This document shows, piece by piece, positions 43,521-57,519 of a stretch of DNA of 64,000 nt; position 1 is the stretch's first letter, and every line of letters starts with the position of its first letter. The stretch is from the NCBI GenBank assembly GCA_016165875.1, contig JABBOT010000008.1:449001-513000 (forward strand), written 5' to 3'. The DNA comes from Acanthopleura granulata. Its lineage: Eukaryota > Mollusca > Polyplacophora > Chitonida > Chitonidae. The notes below the pieces were generated by a model. The model had not been told where the DNA came from, made no database searches, and saw only the letters and a list, made by a program, of their open reading frames with translations. A program made the translations under genes and the position numbers.

Positions 43521-44202
43521 ACATTAATTCAGGTTTTTTAAAAAAAATGCTTTTTCAGATTAAAAATCTTCCACAGCACAAAGAATGTTTTATGGGACAT
43601 TTATTTTTATTCTGTAGATTTTTTTATCAGTACAGATTACCATTATCGTTTTATGATGAGATTCTTGTAGGACTCTCTAAAATTGGATTTAACTGTATTA
43701 TTATCTTTTTCGTCTCATCGTCTCTTGAGTTCATTGTAGGGAGCTTATGCCCTATGTGTAACATTACATAGAGTCGAGCGACAAGGTATGATAAACGCAT
43801 TTGTCTTTAATTATTTAATTTTATTTAATTAGTTTCTTCATTTCATGGAACATGACGTACAAAGCTAGAACAAGACAAGTGATCATTCGTGACCACTGTG
43901 TCTAGGCTCCAGTCAAATCGCTGTACTGCTGAGCTCGGGGAGCCATCTCGGCGACGGGAGCTTTGAAGCCGTTAGAGTTGTAACCCTATAGCTTTTTTCT
44001 GATTTGTAAGGCAGATCTCTATGAACATTTTGTTTACGCAATGCTGTAAAACCACGGGATATCTAAGATAATAAAAAATAGAGCGTCTATTTCATTGAAA
44101 AAGTTGACTTTGAGGCCCCTGTATGAATTACTAAATGATTGATGGTGCCATTTAGTCGTTAGGTACATGGCTTGACACTTAAGGAGAATTTCTTACGTAC
44201 AA

Positions 44203-44370
44203 TGACAAAGACCGTTCTTGTTCACATGACGAAAGTCGTACCGTGACAAAGATCGTTCATGTTCTTGCGACAAAAGTCGTACCATGAAAAAGAACGTCCA
44301 TGTTCATATGACAAAAGTCGAACCATGACAAAGACCGTTCATGTTCACATGACAAAAGTCGCACCATCAC
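44203..44370 (+). repeat. 41-bp tandem repeat, 4 copies
   Basis: AAAGTCG occurs at 44232, 44273, 44314 and 44355 within units reading GACAAAGACCGTTCATGTTC then ACATGACAAAAGTCG.ACC. Confidence 0.9.
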
Positions 44371-45562
44371 AAAAGAGGATACATTTTCACACGGAAACGG
44401 TTGTACAATGACCAAACCCTCCTAGAGGAGCATATTTTTCATAAAAGGTAAGTTTGTCGTATACTGATATTATATTTATTTAATGATTTTGTTTGAGGAA
44501 AATACATTCAGTTTGGCGGTGTTCGGGTAAGCTGAGGCCGAAGATTTCATATGGATTGGTGTCAGTGTGTATAATTTGAAGTCAATCACTGCTGCTTTAC
44601 TTTTCTTAATGCTGTCCTGAAACCGAACAACTTTAGATACTCACCACAAGGAAATGTTTAATGCATTTAAGTATTTTCTGAATGTCTATTACGATGATAT
44701 CATACTTGTTTGTGTCATATATGTACAATGGTCTCCACGATCAAAGGACTTCTCCCTTTTCAATATTTACTGAGATAATATTTGGCTGTTTTGTACCCTC
44801 CCTTTTGTAGTATTTTAGCCAGTACTGATGTCATAATATATCAGCATCCCTGTCTGGATCTAGTTTTTGTATCAATACACATTTCATTTGATGATAATTT
44901 CAATTCAGTAATTGCAGCTTAATAAACTCCTCGTTCACTTGGATGACCTTTTCGATCAACGCACATGTTATATAATTATATATTAATGCAAATAATCTAG
45001 GAACTGTGTGGCATTTTAGTCATAGGTGCTTGTGCTTTCATACAAATGTTATCTAGGAGTCTCGGTATGAAATGTACGATGATGTTTGCAAACGTATGTA
45101 AGGAATACTTGACATGGGAGATTTGCGTAGTGGGTGTTAGAAATCATCAACTACTATCGTATATTTCTCCATTTTCTTGAAATCGAAACTTTATCATTAA
45201 ATAAATGAAGTCCAATTTCTTAAGGAAGAGTATTTTTGCCACAGCTTAATTCGGAACACCCATCATCTCTATGCCTTATGTCATATATAGGTGATAACTA
45301 TTCCAAAGAATTGTGTACATTGTGGCTCTAAAACGCTACCATGACGCCCCGGCGGTCTCTAAACTATACTAAATATATAATTTTCACCATGTATATGGAG
45401 CATTCAACGAATAATGATTCAAGGGCAACATTGCCATCAAAGGGAGACAATTCATTCCTGGGCGTACATTTGCTCAGTTATTGATGTACCTACAGTATCA
45501 CAGCACCAACATTCCGGTAGGCACGAAAGAACCCTTTGACAAGTACCGTAAGAAAATTACAG

Positions 45563-45634
45563 GTCCAACCAGTCTACATATATACCAACCAGTCTACAGA
45601 TATACCAACCAGTCTACAGATATACCAACGGCTG
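45563..45634 (+). repeat. 20-bp tandem repeat, ~3 copies
   Basis: CCAACCAGTCTACAGATATA repeated from 45565 with period 20. Confidence 0.9.
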
Positions 45635-46325
45635 AGAAATCTAGATCTGGATCAGGTATATATATTTAAATTACATTCGTCTTTTTCCTCGGTTATAAAA
45701 GACTACTTTCTACTCAGACAAAACAGTTTCTTTTCCGTTTCTCGCGGCCAGGATTCTTTTATTCATTTAAAGAAGGTGTTTTTGTCATCAAGTTACCGTT
45801 GGTAAGAACTGAAATAAATTCAATCTATTTACTAGACTTTTTTGACGAAATAAAGCCTTCTAGTCATTCTTACCATAAACCCATATGGTAATCTGCCATC
45901 GAGTGGAACAAAATCACATAAAAACGAAAATTATCCTTTGCGGGGAGATAATACGTCTTCATAACTGGGTAAACATTCTTTTCACGTAGCTTGTTATTCC
46001 TTACAACAAACTACTATCTGATAAGAATCACATAGGTACCACAGGGAAAATTCTCATTAGTTATTGTAATTAGAACAATTCACCGGATATTCTTTTTGTT
46101 TACCACTTTTTCCCTCAAAATCGATCAATCGTCTTAATTATAAAGGATAATACATTGTACATTATCCGTCCAGAACCGGTTTCTAAAAGATAAAGGTCGT
46201 AAGTTCAGACTGAAAGAACAAACAACAGGAGAAACAAGATGACAATGAATCAATATGTGATGTTTATAAATCTGAATTACTCTTCAGAAGAACTCCTTTA
46301 TCACCCTGCCCTTGCCTTTTACTCA

Positions 46326-46351
46326 TATATATATATATATATATATATATG
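46326..46351 (+). repeat. (AT)n microsatellite
   Basis: Uninterrupted AT dinucleotides of about 25 bases. Confidence 0.95.
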
Positions 46352-46504
46352 TCTGCCCCGAAAATAATCTTTGGAAAACTTTTCGAGATTTAGTATGTAA
46401 AACACCGGTCTTCCGAGCATAGGCCAAATATAACTTCATTCTGAAAATCGAAAGCTGTTGAGATCATTTACAATCTCTGCACCTTAATTATATTTATTTT
46501 GCAG

Positions 46505-46900
46505 AAGAAAGCTCGATTTGGACATCGGTGGTCGGCATCACAGGTGGAGGAAATTGTGGCAGAGAAAACCAGAGGCCTGGGGCAGGTTAACTGACAATCA
46601 TTCTCGCTTTAATACACAACCGACTTAACACAGCGTTTTCTTCAAACTATGTTTCAGCCCAAAGATATATGCGTATTTGCCTAAGAAAAAATGAACGAAC
46701 GATTCTGTGCTTGGTTCAAACATATATGCGTCTTTGGCTAAGAAAAAATGACTGAACGATCCTGGTTTATGATACAATCATATAGCATTTCAACCATAAC
46801 GTGGCGAACTCTAACATTTTTTTCGCGACAGACACCCTAGAGCGTTGGGCCAAATACATGTCCGACAACCCCAGACCCCCTTCCTCCACCCTCCACATAT
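46505..46900 (+). other. Two exon-like open segments of unknown identity
   Basis: 46505-46585 is bounded by TATTTTGCAG and GTTAAC. 46832-~46901 is bounded by CGCGACAG and GTAAGT, with a plausible peptide (LERWAKYMSDNPRPPSS). Both are open and could join in phase, but no family is recognised. Confidence 0.2.
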
Positions 46901-49900
46901 CAGTAAGTAGCCAGCTGTTCAGATGTAGATCGTCATCAGAATCCATACGGACCCGTTTCATGACTACTATTTACATACACACATCGCGTCTTGATTTCAG
47001 AAACCCCGCGGGTACTGAGAAGTCAGTGTAGTCTAAGCAAATGGGTGAAACCTGGCATAGTGTGCAAAATGGTGACGTAGTCAGTGCAACAAGGGATTCC
47101 TTTTCCTCGCTGAGAAAAAAGCCAAATCATTGAGTCCATTTCTTTGTTTTGTTTCAGACAGCTTCAGTTTCATTCTCTGTCAGCCCCAGTTCAACACGAT
47201 CACTGATAGCAGTTAACCTCCTTCTGTGTGTGATTTCACTTGCATAGCTCAGTGACATATACAGCCCGGCATCGGTAGGTAACTTTTTTTCTGTTATCAT
47301 GTGTTGTCTGAGTTTTGTTTGAGTTCCTTACATGATTCTGAACGAGGAGGAGATAAAACTGCTGTTGTTGAACATGATTTACGGCTTCAGTAAGACTTGA
47401 ACTTTGAGTAATTCTAGAGCATTGACGTCTAATAAATTGCAGTCAGCATCATCTCACCTTGGTTTAAACTCGATTCTGCTCATGCTATAGTGCAAGGGGG
47501 TGTCGGTGGCTATTATTTAAGCATTTTCAGGAAAAGATAGAATAAAGCCCCAGTTGAGATAATAAGAGTCACTGTTTACGCGTGGCCATTCTCCAGCTAT
47601 TGCACTGTCGCCATTGTTTTGCTTTTTACTCTCAGTTATGTATTTTTTAATACTGGATTCACAGGCCTCCACAGGATAAAACCCTCCTGACTAAAGGCCG
47701 TAGCCGAACCGGTAGAAGCACCCCGTGCACTACCGTCGTCAAAGCGTTGGTGGACTCTTGGCGGTCTTCCAGCAAAAAAGAACGTTTTTGGAGAGGCCGA
47801 AGTGTATGTGTGCAGTTTGTCATATTGTCTGAAAGCCGATTGCCTGACAATTAAGATACTGAGGATCAATGCTCCATATTTCCCCAACATTTTCTAGACC
47901 TATAGGCGGCGCTCCATAATCCGTAGCCTTTCGCTGATGAAATCCCAAAGGGTATCACTCATGGTATTCAGTCTGGAAGTTCACATTCCATTGCATTTGC
48001 GATCTATCGACAGGCCCATATATAATTCTTTACTCCCACCGGAAGACAATTTAATATGTCGCTACGTTTTCCGGCAAAGCGAACAGGACCTATTCAGCAG
48101 GAAACTTGTTTGGCAAGTTTAACACAGTAATAAATTTTTAACCATCTCCATAAAGGTTTAATCACAATACAAGCCATGAAAGATGAAGAAGTTTTCCTTT
48201 TGCCATCTTCAAACAGTACACAAATCAGTAATGGCTCTTTCAGATAAAACTTTTGTTTCAAGCACTTAATAGTATAGACTTCTAATATATTTTTTGATAG
48301 CAAATATATGAGTTTATCGAAACGTAATATAAATTTCCTAAGTAACAAGTAAAAGTTTCGGCATTGAAGGTAAAAGCAAAATGTAGGGGGTACGTTGTCC
48401 TCAAACAATTCACATTGATTAACTTTCATCTCACATATCTCCTCCGATCCCTGTTATATAGATTATCCCATTCTTATCGTCTACTTCAACCGATGCACAT
48501 CGTCAGCATTATCCCATTTTTATCACCTCTCTCATCCGTTGCACATCGTCTTAATGATCATCCCACCCTTGCTATCTACATCATTTTGTCCGTATGTTGT
48601 ATGTCATTCGATTCATATCGCCCAAATCATCTCATACCTACCGTCGCCTTTATCCAAACCACATCACCTATATCATCCTATTCATGTGTGACAGATAGTA
48701 AACCGCCACAGGGGACAGCGGTTATACACTGAACCAAGAGTACAACTATGGAGACAGAGACAAAATTCCTAAGAATTAGAGCACATGAACGTGATCATGG
48801 CAGGAGTGATGACATTACACAGGTAAATATCCCGCTGGGAATCAATAGATGTCTTGCTTCCGCTATCATACAAACAGACCTTGTTGGGACTTCATGTCCG
48901 AGAGTGCACACTGGATTGTCTACTCTATTCTGGCCTGTTCAGACCCATTCGCCAAACATTGTTTGGAGTTAAATTATTAATGTGGCTTTTGTTATGTGAC
49001 TGAAGCAGACGTTGATTAAGGGATGCATTTTCTTGTAGGTTTTTCCACAAAAATAAGAGAAAGAAGAGAGTGACATGTGCTATTACACAATGAAAAGGAT
49101 GTTTGGTGATATCCAATAAAACCAGTTAAATATGTTTTCGTATTTCTCTAATTTTTTTCAGTAAAGTTAAAAATGTTTCATTTTGACATTAATTATTCCA
49201 TGCCACGTACATTTGAATTAAAGCTTTCGGAAAATATTTGCACATGCCAAGTTTCATGCAAAAAATTTAATTTGATCGTGTCGTCAACTCAGACATTTTA
49301 TCTTACGACGAAAAATTCTATTGTTTTAATTTGTCGATAAACTGTATTTTAAGCTTGCATATTTACAGAAACGCTCAGAAATTTATGAAATGAGAAAACC
49401 TAATAATTGCGGTGAACGGAAAATGTGGAACTGATTTGACAGGCCTAAATGTACATAAGAGTTAAGAATCAATCTATTGATTTTTACCATACAAGAAAAG
49501 CTTTCAGCAACTAGCGGATCGAAACTAACAGACGAATCATGCCTTGTAAAGGTGGATTTAAACACTCTCCATTATAAATTATTAAACACCCCTAGTATGA
49601 GCGTTTATAGCATTTTGTTGTTCAAGGTCTAATATGTAGCCATCTCTGAAGGTCACAGTTAATGTATGCAAACAGGCATTGTGTAAGATGTTACGTTACC
49701 TTCGACACATCACAATCTCTCTGTTCAGAACAACGGTATCGAAGGCAACTTTCATCCGCTTGGGTTGATTGACAGACAGGTGCCTGGTAGCCCGTACTGC
49801 AGTCAGTTCCCACAAATTTATATTCTAAATCGATAACACGGAGTTATAATATGTTATAATATTGGCGGAACCATTACAGTTTATGCATACAAACTGGCGC

Positions 49901-50260
49901 GAAGAATTGTGATATCACAGAGTCAGATACAAACAATAAAATGAGGCAATAGTGACCATATACAACAGGTAAAGGCATCCATGCGTACAGGAGGCGAGAT
50001 GGGATAGTAGTTGATTGTGACATGCCGACAATCTGAGTGCAACGGAGTACAGAACGCAGCTACATAGACTCGTCATATGATACTGCTTACTGGGGCGTCG
50101 ACGGCGAACCTTATTAATCTCCTGCCAAGTATGAATACAGAGAAAGATGATAGTATGATTCTGCGAAGATTTCGAAGGAATACACAGTGATGATACTATA
50201 GCATTTATTATCCTAAACATGAACAAGGAAACAATTTTGAACTTGAGCATGATGATATGA

Positions 50261-50522
50261 ACAAATGTGATCTTCAGCACAAGAATTCAAACAAATGTGA
50301 TCTTCAGCACAAGAATTCAAACAAATGTGATCTTCAGCACAAGAATTCAAACAAATGTGATCTTCAGCACAAGAATTCAAACAAATATGATCTTCAGCAC
50401 AAGAATTCAAACAAATGTGATCTTCAGCACAAGAATTCAAACAAATGTGATCTTCAGCACAAGAATTCAAACAAATATGATCTTCAGCACAAGAATTCAA
50501 ACAAATGTGATCTTCAGCATGA
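50261..50522 (+). repeat. 30-bp minisatellite, 9 copies
   Basis: Unit ACAAATGTGATCTTCAGCAC plus AAGAATTCAA, repeated every 30 bases from 50261 with few changes. TGT/TAT variants at one position follow a three-unit (90-bp) pattern. Because 30 is a multiple of three, the array is open in several frames on both strands, but no gene structure surrounds it. Confidence 0.95.
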
Positions 50523-52563
50523 GGATAAACATGCACAATTTCGACGGTGAGGATCAGAGAGGCTTCCATGACAACCATATAAGTGGGAGAGGGATGAAAT
50601 GGACAATGTCAAGAAGTTAATGTTTACGCTTCGTGTATACCATCTAGGCATGTTACATGTGACACACACTCCCTTGTAGTACAAACTGCTCTGTGACGGA
50701 AAGCCTTGCCCCCAAAAATAACGAATGAAAATGCGTGTTTGAATGAGAAAGTAACTCAGCCAATGGTTGTTAGCTTCTCTCCGGTCCTCGGACGGTCCTA
50801 GAGGGGGATGATTAAAGGGATGTGTTAAAGGAAAGAATTACTGATGTTCAATATATGACAACAAAACTCGATCAGTTTGATTTGTTTTTAGACCAAAGCA
50901 TTCCTTCTGATGGGACAGAGCATTGCCCTATCTCAGCTACAATGTGGCATCGTGATCACTTGTTGATTTACGGTTCTGACATGTGGCCTGGATAAATATG
51001 ACTGTTTGGTTGCAAGAGTCATTAATATCACTAAGCAAACTACTTTACAACAATTTCCGTGAAAAAGATGGACGTGTGTATGTGAAGGTAAGGATTTTGC
51101 TCCCCCCTTTCTCTGGTTTCCGAATACGGAATTTCCTTTTTAACCGAGAAAATGTAAGTTATCTTTTTGACGCATCCTCGCCGTGGTCATTTTTAGCGAT
51201 GCATTGCCCATGGCGATTATGGCCCTGAAGACTTTTCCAAATGATGAATTTCCTGTAACGAGACACAGTGGAACATTGTACGCTTATCAAACGTTAACCT
51301 CACAAAGATGGCTGCCAGTATACAAGAGATCATTCTACAGCATAGGACCTACATGCCGTGAATCCGACGATTGTTGAATTGTTGACAATGAGTGGCATCG
51401 GACGGAAATGCAAGTATTGGAGACAAACAAATGATTATGCTTTGTGAAGGTTATTTCTCAGGAGAGAGAGAAGACCGGATATGGATCGCTTCTAATGTAG
51501 CTTAAGCTGTGGTTTGGTCAAGTCGGCCTCATTCTCTTCAAACCTCATCGATGTACAAAGCTAGCAGAAAGCTATGAGGCTCTTTCCGCAAGACGTACAT
51601 GTAACAACAGTTCTCTGGCGTGTTGGGAGGTTGAGCTATACCAGTCCTGGAGATCAAAGGTCAGAGTACACAACTGCAAATCAGGTAAATGTACTATGCT
51701 TGCATATGGCTTGAAATTTTAGACAATGTCAAAGAAAATAAATATAACATTGCACCGTGCTATAATTGCAATGCTGTGGTGATGAAGTGTTTCGCATATC
51801 TCACCATGGAGTGTCAAAATGTTTAACACGCTTTCGGGAAAATAAAATAATAATCTACTAGTACAAAATTTGCTGTTGCGTAGGCTTGTAATGTACCAAG
51901 GAGAGCATACACCAATACGGTGCAGAGGAGTTGGGCTGTAGCTGAGAGATCCGCATTCGTTTAGTGAGTCACAATTCACAAACTCATCTAAACAAGATCA
52001 TTCATTTTGTCTGAGCACGCTGAACCCAACATAACCACGAGCCACCAGGTTTGAACGATTTATTGCCCAACAGGTTTGTCTCTACTTTGCCAATTTACCT
52101 AACCAACTGATAAATAGAACCTTTTATAAGATGACCTTTAAGGATCAACAAATCATTATACAGAATTTAAAATTGCCTAGTGCCACACTGTAGCACAGCA
52201 TCTAACAATGGCGACTTTCGTCCTCGTATTGATTTATTGCACTACAGCAATTATAATCAATTTTTATTGGCTGATAAAAATGTTACCCAAAAAAGCTGCG
52301 GGTTAATATAATGTAGGTCTCATAAGCAACAGATGGGAATGTCATAGCATAGAATTTGGCAAAACCGTCCCGGTTTATTTGTTTGTTTCTTTTTATTTAT
52401 TTTTTGGTCAAATAAACCAGGGACTTCATTGAACAGTCTGGGAATAAAATGTTGAAGTTGATACGCCACGCAATGTATGGCTACTTTCTAAGCTTACGTC
52501 CGCTGAACGGCCGGCCAGTCAAGTAGCCAGGCAAACAAAGGCACGACATGACAGACCAGACGA

Positions 52564-53241
52564 CTGGTATGAACCTCTTGGTTTAATTCTCAGGTGCACA
52601 GAAGCAAGTCTCTCGTTGCACTTTCCTTTGTTTAGCTATTATTAAGAGGATATTCTCGCCGTTAGCAACATATATTGCCATTCAAACAAGGCTTGCATCT
52701 ACAAATGAGGTTTACAAGGTACAAATTTGATCAACTGACATTAGATTTAATCTACCGAAACACCTGCGGTGTACTTTCCGCCAAAGCAGTGTAGTTTGTT
52801 GTTCATTCCTGCCTTTGAGATGGCGTTTTGTGAACAAACTGGAAACCTATTACTTATTCATTGAGATGAACGATGGTTACTTCAGCTCTCCTCACGAAAT
52901 GGCTGGTATGAACCTCTTGGTTTAATTCTCAGGTGCACAGAAGCAAGTCTCTCGTTGCACTTTCCTTTGTTTAGCTATTATTAAGAGGATATTCTCGCCG
53001 TTAGCAACATATATTGCCATTCAAACAAGGCTTGCATCTACAAATGAGGTTTACAAGGTACAAATTTGATCAACTGACATTAGATTTAATCTACCGAAAC
53101 ACCTGCGGTGTACTTTCCGCCAAAGCAGTGTAGTTTGTTGTTCATTCCTGCCTTTGAGATGGCGTTTTGTGAACAAACTGGAAACCTATTACTTATTCAT
53201 TGAGATGAACGATGGTTACTTCAGCTCTCCTCACGAAATGG
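52564..53241 (+). repeat. Perfect 339-bp tandem duplication
   Basis: Copies 52564-52902 and 52903-53241 read identically by eye from CTGGTATGAACC to CACGAAATGG. No open frame or known element is recognised in the unit. The dead RT fragment starts about 35 bases downstream. Confidence 0.93.
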
Positions 53242-53275
53242 CTGAAATTGGAATGGAATCTTTACGATTTCGGAG

Positions 53276-54090
53276 GATGCGATTTTGATACAATAAAAGT
53301 TATTGATACTAATAAAGCGGTGGATCCAGATCTTTTCAGTCATTAGATGTTAAGAGGTGCGGCGGCTTTCATCAGTAAACCTCTTTCGCTTCTTTTTAAC
53401 ATCTCTCTCAGAGTACTGTTCCATTAGCATGGAAAACTTCGAATATACTGCCCATCTTCAAAAAAGATAATGGGCATCTTCTGCCCAACTACAGACCAAT
53501 CGCCCTAATCAGGTGTATCGCTAAAATATTTAAGCGTATTTTCTTTAAAAATTTATATGATCGTTTCACGTCCTATAACCTATTTTATAAGTGCCAATCT
53601 GGATTTCTTCATGGACATTCAACAACTTTCCAGCTGATTGAAACGTACCACAACCTTTGTAAAACTCTTGATGAAGGCGATACCTGGTGTATGGCTTTTG
53701 TGGGCATCTCTAAAGCTTTCGACACTTTATGGCATCGAGGCTTACTCTTTAAACTAAAACTATACGGAATTGGTGATGATCTGTTCAAGTGGTTCATTAG
53801 TTACTTGTTCGAGGGGCAGCAATGCGTCGTTGTTAGCCAATGTGCCTCTTCTCCTAAAAGTGCTAGTGCAGGTCTCCCAACATCTCTGTACTTCGGCCTC
53901 ACCTCTTTCTTTTGTATATAAATTATCTTCCTGAAAATATTATAAGTGTTGTAAGACTCTTTGCGGACGACACTTCTTTGTAGTGTTCGTTCCCTAATAC
54001 CACTGAAACTGAAGTAGTAGTATACTGAACCATGATCTCCAAGCCCTGTCTGATTGGTCAAAACAATGGCTTCTGAATTCCAATGTACAT
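53276..54090 (+). pseudogene. Decayed non-LTR retrotransposon reverse transcriptase
   Basis: Conceptual translation gives non-LTR (Jockey-like) reverse transcriptase blocks in order: a PLSLLFNISLR segment, NYRPIALI, SGFLHGHST, SKAFDTLWHRG, FADDTS and LQALSDWSKQW. The frame is broken by stops (near 53345 and after FADDTSL) and by shifts near 53410 and beyond 53880. The catalytic Asp before SKAFD is Gly. The longest intact piece is 53691-53921. It is a dead fragment without recognisable ends. Confidence 0.85.
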
Positions 54091-54104
54091 TAAACCATTG
54101 GCTG

Positions 54105-54230
54105 GCTGAAACTAACATGTCCTTGACAATAGAGGTCGCGTGCTTGAATCCAGCTCTTTTTGTTTCGGTTGCCTCTGAAAGGCGGGAGACTTGCCGAGTT
54201 TCCTCCATTAAATCAAGTAAATAAATGAAT
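54105..54230 (+). repeat. Possible SINE fragment next to the dead RT
   Basis: Contains GCTTGAATCCAGCTC and ends CAAGTAAATAAATGAA, resembling the body and tail of tRNA-derived SINEs in the window but too diverged to assign. Confidence 0.3.
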
Positions 54231-54966
54231 TAGTCATAAGACATATAGCATTTCAGTAGCGTTTGAAATGATACCTTTCCATCTCTAAATACCTTTCGTG
54301 TTACTGTCACCTTAGATACAACTGTTTGTATTTATTTCACAAAGTATGATAAGTATGTTGTATCAAACTGTACATATCGACAAATTTTACAATTGTGCTG
54401 CAAAATTTACAGGAGTTTTAGGCACTATGTCTCTTTTGCTATATAAGTACCAGCATCGCGATTTCTGAGCTACGCACGGTGTAGCAGCGCTGTATTCAGA
54501 CACACTGCGAGAAGAAAAGAGGAGTTCCCTTGGGCAGGTATGCGTATTCTACGACAGCCCGAGATTGTACAGATCTTACTCATGGGATAACAATTGCATA
54601 AACAAACCTGTAATACATTAACCCTTACATGTAGTTTCCTTTTATTCATTTATTATCTCATATAAGCCACCAATAAAGGCGAAGTAGCTCTGCCTCTCAG
54701 GTATAAAGAGTACCTTCAGAAAAAAGTTGATTTTGATTTATTACATACATATAAGCTGAGTTAAATATTAACCAAGATGATTGACTAAATATCAGACTAT
54801 GCTGGAAATGAAAAAGAATATCATTTGTTCCAAATACGAATAAATCTACGTAGGGTAGCAATTTCTTATTCTCCAGACGTAACCCTAATGTGATACATTA
54901 TTTTGATGAGCAGTTTAAATATTCAGGTAAGACATATATGATTAGGGTTGAGGTACAAGTTTGCCT

Positions 54967-55087
54967 TGTGTTACAACACAACTCACACCGACTGCATGGT
55001 GCTGGCTGCATTTGAGCCATTGTCCTTGTCTTACAACACAACTCACACCGACTGCATGGTGCTGTCTGCATCTGAGCCATTGTCCTA
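54967..55087 (+). repeat. 60-bp tandem duplication
   Basis: Two copies of TTACAACACAACTCACACCG followed by ACTGCATGGTGCTG, offset by 60 bases with a few substitutions. Confidence 0.92.
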
Positions 55088-57519
55088 GAAATATTTGAAG
55101 ATCACAGGAAGAAACGGATTCTTGAGTATTCAGTGTAAGTTTTCGAACTGATTTATTTATTTGATTTCTTTGATAGGTATTTGACTTCAAAATTTAAGAA
55201 TTTTTCACTCATACGACGCCAGTCAGGTTTGTCGGTGAAGAGAAACAGAGCGCTCGGATAAAAAAATCGACCTTCGTCAGGTGTCTGGTACATGTCTTGA
55301 TTTTAATTAAAGACGTGACCAAAACAGCGAAAGTTTGATACGAAGACGTGACCACATTGACTGGCCAAGGGGTAGGAACAACAAGCCAGTGTTTTACATA
55401 TGTAATTTATATAGGCCAGGTTTTCAGATTGTACACGTATTTGTAAGGCGTTTAATTCTTTGTACTGGAACACATTATTGCAAGGAATGTGTTAATACAT
55501 CAACCTAATTAATATTGACTTTACAGCATGGTATTTTTAATTTCATTAGTCCTGTCGTAGTCGCTTGTTGGACTTTTTCCTCGAGCTAGCCAGTTTTATT
55601 CACCTACATTGCTTTGTCCAAGTCATAAATGCAACGTTAGTTTAAATAATTACACCGCTGTTGGCCTACATCAGAAATGCCCCGTGTTGAAAAGAGTACC
55701 TCAACAGGACACACCCTTTTGTTTATGTACCCGATACATGTTATATTGTCGTCTGCGACATAAATATACTCTGTGGCTTCATTAAATATGGACAGCATTT
55801 GTGCTGTTCGCAGTCGTCGTTAGGTAATGTGTACAATAGGTGTGATTTCCAGCACTAAACAGAAAATACAGTATATTACTTAATAGTGATTGGTATTTAC
55901 TGTTACATTCCACTGTAATGCTAAGTACTTTATTTAGAGATAGCCATTCAGTTCTTATGACTACACTATAGACGTATGTTCGAGTCTCAGTGGAAAAAGT
56001 ATTTTCAGTAGTTTAAAATAACTCAGGGCTGACTATGACGTCTTTTTTCAGTACCTGTCTTTTGTACGTAAATGATTTTACATAAGCGTTTATTAGATTT
56101 TAAGAAAATAGCATTCACGTAAAACTTTGGTGGGTGTGTATATATGCATGTGCACGAGAATCTCAAACGGTAGTCATTATACCGCTTTGCATATTATCTG
56201 CGACAAAAAGCATCCAGAAGATGAGACATAATACAAAAAGTTTAAAATTCCACACCCGTCCACCTTGACCAAAGTGGTCAAACACAAGCAAACTCTTCCA
56301 AGTCCTTCTGTACAAGTTGGTGGCACTTTTTAGCGTTCACATTGTTTTATAACTGTGCTTCCTTCCCATTGTCCAACTTCCCAACTTACAAAGAAAGTAA
56401 AGACTCTTGGCTCAGCTTACACGGAGTCATGGTCATGGAGTTAACGTTAGCTACAGATTATAAGCTAACATTATCTACGAACCCGTAGGGTTTTGCTATA
56501 GCCCATATCGTCTTTGCGCAATGCTTTTGCGCTGTAGTCCTAGTCAATCGTGGTGTAACCGAAATACTGTATTGATATTTTTAGTACTATTTATGAACAC
56601 GTTTGATGTTCGGTGAAACTGATAGCTGTTCTTTGAGACATCTTATCCCTTGATTCATCTTATCACTCATTCATCAGTGGATTAAGATTGTCGCTTTGTG
56701 CATGGCTTATTTGAATCGCCCGGATGTATCCTTGTTGGCCGCGTGCTACTTTTCTTTATGTATAAACCAATCTTATATAACAATGACAGATGATAGCTCT
56801 TCCCTCCTTAACCCGCCCCACCCTTCAGTCGGATCATAATTCCTTGTGTTCTTGTTCAGTTACCTCTTAATGGCGTTAACCTGAGAAATACCCGTCTTCG
56901 TGCGACTAAGGTGCGTCTTGTTTCCCTGTATCCCCAAGCTATGAGAACTTACAATATCGCATGATGTGAGTAGATAAATATTTTGCGCTCTGCCGTAAGC
57001 GCTACTAGGGTCAAAACTTTGTATTCTAATCCGTACATTTTGGGATTTCGTTACATACCCGCTGTACTGCTTTTCAGGATATTTTAGTCAATTTTCATGT
57101 GAATTTCTCCTTCTAACCCAGAATTTTCATCCGCTCTTATGGGTTGAAAAGGAAGAAACCCGTTTAATTGATTTTAAAATTTTTACTCTTTACAGTCGAT
57201 GCTTTGATGTTATACAAAGTGGCATAGCCTCTGAAAACGAGTACAAAATTGTACACCCACAGTGCATGTGTATGAGTGGTACTGAAACTGTGTACCACTG
57301 TTGCAAATGTGACTGTGTATATTTTACACATATTACACACTTAGTGTACTGCTGCATGGTCAACAAAATTATGCGGGTGTGTATTTTTGCCACAGTGCGG
57401 TTTGCCCTCACAATAACTTTGAGTATATCCAAAGATAAGCATGTTGTCACAACAGAAGATGTATGGTCCTTAATTCTTTGAATAGTCAAACCAAGTGTTT
57501 CCTGGGTGATTATGTCCTT
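55088..57519. other. Upstream flank of GPCR copy 2
   Basis: No gene recognised. The noncoding first exon and promoter of GPCR copy 2 probably lie here, but I cannot place them. Confidence 0.5.

Larger units (their letters stand above)
38610..52560. other. Gene-poor interval between the two GPCRs, left part
   Basis: Minisatellites (42680, 44203, 45563, 50261), one SINE (40974) and one unclassified repeat (41265). Many short open frames but none with homology I recognise. Confidence 0.6.

Noticed and set aside
48748..48822. Possible first coding exon ending at GTAAAT
   Set aside because: Low-complexity charged peptide with no downstream exon or family match; not distinguishable from chance.
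50261..50522. CRISPR-like array
   Set aside because: Thirty-base units are directly contiguous with no unique spacers, in a eukaryotic genome.
53691..53921. Intact reverse transcriptase gene
   Set aside because: Only a piece is open; surrounding frame breaks and Gly at the catalytic Asp show a dead fragment.
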